Origin: Mucilaginibacter sp. OK098
GTDB taxonomy: Bacteria; Bacteroidota; Bacteroidia; Sphingobacteriales; Sphingobacteriaceae
Length of the DNA: 64,000 nt
Direction: 5' to 3'
Assembly: GCF_900142915.1 (NCBI RefSeq)
Contig: NZ_FRCM01000002.1
Coordinates: 372,001-436,000 of the forward strand
The position numbers and the translations under genes are program-made. Below the pieces are notes generated by a model. The model had not been told where the DNA came from. It searched no databases and saw nothing but the letters and a program-made list of their open reading frames with translations. Positions 59,397-64,000 of this stretch are shown here, piece after piece. Within the stretch, counting starts at the first letter, position 1, and each line of letters starts with the position of its first letter.

Positions 59397-60797
59397 TTAA
59401 TCTTTATTCATTCTTGCAATCATTGGTATAAACCTACCCTGGATGTCCACAAGGTCTTTTTGAGCATTCATTACCGTTTCTATATCCTTATAAGCCAGCG
59501 GATTTTCTTCAACACTGCCGCCAATAAGTGTTGCACCCGCACCTGACAAGAGCTTTTTCATAGCCGAAACTGTCATGCTCTCTTTAGCCTTTTGCCTGCT
59601 CATCGCCCTGCCTGCCCCATGCGATGCCGAAAACAATGAACGATCTGCCCCTTTACCGCTAACCAAATAAGCAGGTGTTGTAATACTGCCGGGAATAATT
59701 CCCAGCTCACCCGCATGTGCGGGAGTGGCACCTTTTCTGTGTATAATCACCTCTTTGCCATCAGCCAGGGTATCTTTCCATGCAAAATTGTGGTGGTTCT
59801 CTATCACCTTAATGGCCTTTAATCCCAGTGCCTTTAACAGGTTAGTATGGATGCGTTCGTGGCAAGCCTTTGCATAATCGCCGGCCAGGGTCATGGTTAG
59901 CCAGTATTCCTGCCCGGCCTCACTATCAAGGTCCAGCCAGGCCAGTTGCTGCGCATGGCGTGGAAGCTTGCAGGTATTCATCGCTATTTGCGTATAATGT
60001 TTTGCAATTGCAGCGCCGAGGCCCCTGCTGCCCGAGTGTGACAGCAGCGCAGCATATTTCTTAGCAGGTAAACCCAGCGTGTTATTTTCAGCAAGCTCAA
60101 TTGTGCCAAACTCAACAAAATGATTACCGCTGCCTGATGTACCCAGCTGCCTTACCGCCTTGCCTTTTAACAACTTTAAGAAAGGAATCTGCCCAAAAAC
60201 AGGGCTATCCAATACTTCATGCTCCTGCCTTACATCCAGGCCGCCTTCCATACCAAAATGGGTAAAGTTTCTAAGGGCTTGCTTAACTTTGTAATCAAAG
60301 CGTTTTATAAAAGCATCGGTTTCGTCAATAATAGTAAGCGCCATCCGGCAACCTATATCCATACCGACAGCATAGGGAATTACCACATTATCAGTGGCCA
60401 GCACGCCGCCAATAGGCAGGCCATAACCCATGTGTGCATCGGGCATCAAAGCCCCCTGCACGCTTACCGACAATAACATAGCCAGTTCCATTTGCTTTTT
60501 AGCAACGGCCTCAATATCCTTACCCCCATAAATACTGCAAGGCGAAGGGGTATCCCTTAACCCGAAGGTTTGAAAAGCAGGCTCAGCAACCTTGCCAATT
60601 ATCTTCCCGGCTATTTTACCCGTTATCTCATCGTTAAGGTGTAATTCCGGGTTGTTTTTAATGGCTATCAGCAACTCAATCAACTTTTCATTACAGTAAT
60701 GTTTAAAATATTTTGAGGTTATGCCCAATACCAGGCTTATCAACTGGTTATTGGTATAACCTATTTTTATCAGATCTTTTGTTTTTAATGTGCCCAT
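59397..60797 (-). CDS. rtcB: RtcB-family RNA ligase (RtcB2 type)
   Basis: 466 residues with an N-terminal extension of ~75 residues before the catalytic domain. Motifs: PDAHMGYGLPIGGVLATDN, MDIGCRMALTIID (metal-binding Cys), GTSGSGNHFVEFG, LLSHSGSRGLGAAI, and the guanylated His393 in SASHGAGRAMSRQKAK. It joins 2',3'-cyclic phosphate and 5'-OH RNA ends using GTP. Pairing with PrfH identifies the RtcB2 subgroup, which repairs cut 16S rRNA. A basic unknown gene lies 17 bp upstream on the same strand. Confidence 0.94.
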   Translation of the reverse strand: MGTLKTKDLIKIGYTNNQLISLVLGITSKYFKHYCNEKLIELLIAIKNNPELHLNDEITGKIAGKIIGKVAEPAFQTFGLRDTPSPCSIYGGKDIEAVAKKQMELAMLLSVSVQGALMPDAHMGYGLPIGGVLATDNVVIPYAVGMDIGCRMALTIIDETDAFIKRFDYKVKQALRNFTHFGMEGGLDVRQEHEVLDSPVFGQIPFLKLLKGKAVRQLGTSGSGNHFVEFGTIELAENNTLGLPAKKYAALLSHSGSRGLGAAIAKHYTQIAMNTCKLPRHAQQLAWLDLDSEAGQEYWLTMTLAGDYAKACHERIHTNLLKALGLKAIKVIENHHNFAWKDTLADGKEVIIHRKGATPAHAGELGIIPGSITTPAYLVSGKGADRSLFSASHGAGRAMSRQKAKESMTVSAMKKLLSGAGATLIGGSVEENPLAYKDIETVMNAQKDLVDIQGRFIPMIARMNKD

Positions 60798-60814
60798 GTT
60801 GGGTTTTATCTTTT

Positions 60815-61540
60815 TTAATCCAGGTACGCCTCTTTGTTGGTGTACCTGGGTTTGTTTTTTAATTTGTTAATGTATTTTGGCTTTTCGAAAAGGATATCAG
60901 CCCAATAACGGCAACTCCTCCCATTGGTTAAGCGATGAATTTTTGGCCATAAATATTGGTTACCAATCCGGTTATCAATAGCTTTTAACTCCTGCTCCAG
61001 CAGTTCATCCACCATTTTTACTTCGTAAATAATGTGCGGTTTTACTGCCAGTACAAAGCGCCATGATTCAGTGAAAGCGTAAGTAACTCTTATCATTTTA
61101 CTAGCTGGCAACCACTCTTCTTTTCTAGAAAAACAAGCTTGTTCAGCTTCTGAGAGTTTCAACTTATTTTTATACCAATCGTAATTACAGATCTCGCGTA
61201 AGGCTTGGATCTTCTCTTCATAATGATAGCGCTGCTTGCGTCTTTTTCTTTTTTTAAAGCTTTTATCATAGTGGTATTCAACTGTATTGATCTTATCCAA
61301 TATTCCCTGGTAAAACACTACCTTTTCACTTTGCTGTACATCTTTATGTAGCACGAAGATCTTTTTCCATCCTTTTTGATAGGGGTGTTCCAATGGTATC
61401 ATTGGCAAATGCTGCTTCTCTTTGCAAAGTAAACTATGCTGCTTATCCAGCTGAATTAATTGCTTATCGCGATCTTTTCTTACGAGTCGTTTTTTTCTTC
61501 TGGCCGATTTTAAACGGTACGGCCAATTCTGCAGGTCCAT
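60815..61540 (-). CDS. Unknown highly basic protein, upstream of rtcB-prfH
   Basis: 241 residues, not recognised. It is rich in Lys and Arg throughout (SARRKKRLVRKDRDKQLIQL at the start, SFKKRKRRKQRYHYEEKIQ in the middle). No signal peptide or membrane segment. Near the end it reads NGRSCRYWADILFEKPKYIN. The 17-bp gap to rtcB and the same strand make it the first gene of that operon. The charge suggests RNA or ribosome binding, so it may guide or assist the repair pair. This is inference from composition and position only. Confidence 0.7.
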   Translation of the reverse strand: MDLQNWPYRLKSARRKKRLVRKDRDKQLIQLDKQHSLLCKEKQHLPMIPLEHPYQKGWKKIFVLHKDVQQSEKVVFYQGILDKINTVEYHYDKSFKKRKRRKQRYHYEEKIQALREICNYDWYKNKLKLSEAEQACFSRKEEWLPASKMIRVTYAFTESWRFVLAVKPHIIYEVKMVDELLEQELKAIDNRIGNQYLWPKIHRLTNGRSCRYWADILFEKPKYINKLKNKPRYTNKEAYLD

Positions 61541-61963
61541 AAGGCTTCCTGTATTAAAAATTTATTTAATTGATTTTAATTCGGGATGATTCATCCCCGG
61601 GTTAGGGATATACCCTCTGCTAAAGCTCAGCTGGCCTGTAAAATATTGGGCAATACAAAAAACTGGTGACAGCACAAAGCCACCACAATTTTATCCTTCA
61701 AAAAAAATGAAAAAAGAATTTTGTCTGCCGTTTAGGCAATGAGCGCAAGGGATGATATGTAGATATGCTCTGTCATGATTCCTTGATATTTAATGGGTTA
61801 ACAAATCAGGAATTACGGCAAAGATAACAGAAATTATCTAACAGGCAAACAGATAAAAAATATCTCGAAAAGAAAAAATATAAACAAAAAAGCAACCTTG
61901 TTTGTTGTAACAAAGGCATTACAATAAGCAACACCAATAACTTAATAAACAACACAAATAGCT
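61541..61963. other. 422-bp intergenic region with divergent promoters
   Basis: It separates the rtcB operon (minus) from the lipoprotein gene (plus). The last ~100 bp contain CCTTGTTTGTTGTAACAAAGG, an imperfect inverted repeat 40-60 bp ahead of the lipoprotein start. GGGTTAGGGATATACCCTC near 61600 could fold weakly. I see no gene. Confidence 0.4.
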
Positions 61964-62707
61964 ATGAAAAAGAATTATGCAATCAAAGGACTGTCCATAA
62001 TAGTGATAGCCTTTATGTTTAGTGCGTGTAAAAAGAGCAACAACTCCTCTTCTTCAACTTCAGGAACTCGAATGGCTTTTGCGGTTAGCGCCGATAATTC
62101 GGCAAGCTCATTTGCGAGCTCAACGGGCAGCAGCTTAACTACCAATGCAACAGCGAGCATCACCTGGACATCAGGCATTGCCAACATTGCTTACTTTAAG
62201 TTGGACGCAAAAAAAATGAACACAGAAATTGAGATCAAAACAAAAAGTTTGCTGAATGTAGATCTCTTTGCCCCGGTTCCAACTGTAATCAGCACGGCCA
62301 TTGATACCGGCACTTATAGCGAAATTGAAATAAAGGTTGTGCTTGAAAAAAGCACATCAGGCCCTATTCCACTCACATTAAAAGGCAACTTTACAACAAG
62401 CACCGGCACAGTAATACCTATTGAATTTGACTTTAATGATAATGCCGTTATTAAAGCCGAGGCAGACAATGTGACCGTTGATGGTAAAACTGACCTGGCT
62501 ACCATCATAAAGCTGCATTTAAACAAGCTGATAAGCAACACAGCCGCAGCAGCGCTTGAAGCGGCTACAAGAACAGGAGGTGTAATTGTAATAAGCAGTA
62601 CCAGCAATACTGCTATTTATGATGTAATTAAAGACAAAATTACCGATTGTGGTGGCTTTGAAAGGTTTGAGCACCATGACAAAAAAGACAGAAAAAATGA
62701 TGATTAG
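61964..62707 (+). CDS. DUF4382-like secreted lipoprotein
   Basis: 247 residues. Signal with lipobox FSAC (Cys ~21), then a Ser/Asn-rich linker. The body is a beta-sandwich-like sequence with SITWTSGIANIAYFKLDAKK, then a strand pattern TGTYSEIEIKVVLEKS and VIPIEFDFNDNAVIK. This resembles the DUF4382/DUF4397-type surface lipoproteins of Bacteroidota. The tail is charged (EHHDKKDRKNDD). Function unknown. It ends at a good terminator and is monocistronic. Confidence 0.65.
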   Translation: MKKNYAIKGLSIIVIAFMFSACKKSNNSSSSTSGTRMAFAVSADNSASSFASSTGSSLTTNATASITWTSGIANIAYFKLDAKKMNTEIEIKTKSLLNVDLFAPVPTVISTAIDTGTYSEIEIKVVLEKSTSGPIPLTLKGNFTTSTGTVIPIEFDFNDNAVIKAEADNVTVDGKTDLATIIKLHLNKLISNTAAAALEAATRTGGVIVISSTSNTAIYDVIKDKITDCGGFERFEHHDKKDRKNDD

Positions 62708-62734
62708 TCATATAAATAAAATGAGCAACTAAAT

Positions 62735-62756
62735 AAAAACCCCGAAAGGGGTTTTT
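62735..62756 (+). terminator. Terminator after the lipoprotein gene
   Basis: AAAACCCC, GAAA loop, GGGGTTTT with six T: a textbook hairpin with T tract 28 bp past the stop. Confidence 0.9.
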
Positions 62757-62789
62757 TAATATCTAAAAAGTTCGACCTACATTAGCGCT

Positions 62790-63401
62790 ATGCAAAACAA
62801 CCTTTGGGAGCTTTACGGCAATATTGATATTTATTTGTTTGATCAGTTATTAAAAGGCCGCTTTAATAATTGCAATAAAGTACTGGATGCTGGTTGCGGA
62901 GGAGGGCGAAACCTGGTTTATTTCCTTCGCAATGGGTTTGATGTTTATGGTATAGACCCAAATCCGCAGGTAGTTAAAGTGGTAACAGAATTGGCCGCCA
63001 GCCTGGCGCCAGATATTCCATCAACTAATTTCAGGGTTGCTGCAGCTGAGGAATTGCCTTTTGATGATGGATATTTTGACCTGGTGATCAGCAGCGCAGT
63101 ACTGCATTTTGCCACTAATGCATTTCATTTTGACAGCATGCTGCGATCTATGTGGCGCGTGCTAAAACCGGGAGGATATTTGTTTGCGCGGCTGGCATCG
63201 GATATCGGAATTGAAACGCTGGTGCAAAATCTTGGCAGCGGGCGCTACCTCCTGCCTGATGGTTCTGAACGCTTTTTGGTGAATGAAGAAATGCTGTTTG
63301 ATTATACAAGCGACTTGAACGGTAAGTTATTTGAACCCATTAAAACTACCAATGTGCAAAATTTGAGGTGTATGACTACCTGGTGTTTGCAGAAAGTGTG
63401 A
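62790..63401 (+). CDS. Class I SAM-dependent methyltransferase
   Basis: 203 residues. Motif I VLDAGCGGGRNLVYFLRNGF, motif II YGIDPNPQVVKV, motif III/IV AAAEELPFDDGYFDLVISSA, and then SMWRVLKPGGYLFARLASD. This is a Methyltransf_11 or TehB-like small-molecule methyltransferase. The substrate cannot be inferred. It ends 71 bp before the OmpA-like gene and could share its transcript. Confidence 0.9.
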   Translation: MQNNLWELYGNIDIYLFDQLLKGRFNNCNKVLDAGCGGGRNLVYFLRNGFDVYGIDPNPQVVKVVTELAASLAPDIPSTNFRVAAAEELPFDDGYFDLVISSAVLHFATNAFHFDSMLRSMWRVLKPGGYLFARLASDIGIETLVQNLGSGRYLLPDGSERFLVNEEMLFDYTSDLNGKLFEPIKTTNVQNLRCMTTWCLQKV

Positions 63402-63472
63402 GTATGTTCATAATTTACAATATGCACCTTTAAGCTGCGTTTTTTATATTTACACCCATACATCATTACTTT

Positions 63473-64000
63473 ATGAAAATTATAAAATCGCACTTATTTG
63501 TATTCGTTATTTTATTAGCTGTAGCTGTATTACCTGCCTGTAAGGCCAAAAAGCCTATTGTTACCAGGCCAGCCGTTACTTATCCCCCCGATCCTGTGCC
63601 TGTAAAAAAAGAAACACCTCCTGCACAGGCTCCGGTACAGGAAACACCTGCACCAGTAGCGGCACCTGTTGCACCGCCTGATTATAACTTTAAAAATATC
63701 CAGTTTGAATTTAACTCGGGCATATTAAAAACAGAATCATACCCTATTTTAGATAAGGCCGCTGCCGAGATGAAAAAAGACCCGACAGCTAAGTTTATTT
63801 TAAACGGCAATTCCTCTGCCGAGGGATCATACGATCATAACATGGCTTTATCAATTGAAAGGGCCAATTCTGTAAAATTGTACCTGGTAAATACCGGCAT
63901 AGCAGGCGATAACCTTGCTGTTAAAGGTTATGGAGAAAGCAAACCTATTGCTGATAATGCCACTGAAGACGGAAGAAAATTGAATAGAAGGGTTGAGATT
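63473..64000 (+). CDS. OmpA-family peptidoglycan-associated lipoprotein (right-truncated by window)
   Basis: 176 codons are visible and the frame runs past the edge. The signal with lipobox LPAC gives a lipoprotein (Cys ~23). A Pro/Ala/Thr-rich linker (~30-65, with PVQETPAPVAAPVAPP) follows. Then comes an OmpA C-terminal domain starting IQFEFNSGILKTESYPILDK, with GNSSAEGSYDHNMALSIERA and VKGYGESKPIADNATEDGRK, LNRRVEI, the peptidoglycan-binding signature. Pal/OmpA-like tether between outer membrane and cell wall. TATATTTA ~20 bp ahead could be its -7 element. Confidence 0.92.
   Translation, partial: MKIIKSHLFVFVILLAVAVLPACKAKKPIVTRPAVTYPPDPVPVKKETPPAQAPVQETPAPVAAPVAPPDYNFKNIQFEFNSGILKTESYPILDKAAAEMKKDPTAKFILNGNSSAEGSYDHNMALSIERANSVKLYLVNTGIAGDNLAVKGYGESKPIADNATEDGRKLNRRVEI

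Overview
The window comes from a Bacteroidota chromosome, most likely Sphingobacteriaceae and close to Mucilaginibacter or Pedobacter. The reasons are SusC/SusD uptake, an ECF sigma/FecR pair, many Bacteroidota-type lipoproteins, a TAnnTTTG promoter element ahead of tRNA-Lys, and intergenic word-repeat hairpins. The genus is inference.

Layout. (1) 1-11.8 kb: the tail of a P-loop kinase-like gene, then a partial prophage on the + strand (ClpP-type head protease, capsid-like, unknown structural, portal-like, connector-like, collagen-like tail fibre, small membrane coiled-coil protein). Minus-strand surface-modification genes are interleaved with it: an FkbM methyltransferase and three acyltransferase-3 genes, one truncated. 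No integrase, terminase or tail machinery is present. (2) 11.9-13.9 kb: tRNA-Leu(GAG), tRNA-Leu(CAG), a secreted YCF48/BNR-like protein, tRNA-Lys(TTT) and a transposase scrap. (3) 13.9-54 kb: about 40 kb of minus-strand genes forming a large glycan-utilisation locus. It holds three GH20, a GH29, a GH89, a GH92 and a GH78 glycosidase, two S1 sulfatases with a formylglycine-generating enzyme-like protein, two metallophosphoesterases, two alkaline-phosphatase-superfamily enzymes, SusC/SusD, ECF sigma/FecR and an XRE-cupin regulator. (4) 54-58.7 kb: an outer-membrane TonB-receptor-like barrel divergent from a LytS/LytTR two-component system. (5) 58.8-61.5 kb: a PrfH-RtcB2 RNA repair/ribosome rescue pair with an unknown basic protein. 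(6) 62-64 kb: a lipoprotein, a methyltransferase and the start of an OmpA-family lipoprotein.

The most interesting feature sits inside the glycan locus at 20-25.2 kb. Four genes encode phosphonoacetate hydrolase (PhnA), phosphonoacetaldehyde dehydrogenase (PhnY), an FAD amine oxidoreductase of the type linked to 2-aminoethylphosphonate (AEP) or N-methyl-AEP oxidation, and a DUF5690/MFS-like transporter. They are followed on the same strand by a fucosidase and two hexosaminidases. No PhnW transaminase or PhnX hydrolase is visible. My reading is that the locus takes up and dismantles a fucosylated, mannose- and GlcNAc-containing, sulfated and AEP-decorated glycan of the invertebrate type. Secreted phosphoesterases would release the AEP, and an all-oxidative route would convert AEP to phosphonoacetaldehyde, phosphonoacetate, then acetate and phosphate. 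A repeated motif close to TTTGTACnnATACTAAAC lies before the phosphonate operon, the sigma/SusCD operon, a phosphodiesterase gene and the sulfatase/GH89 operon, which suggests one regulon.
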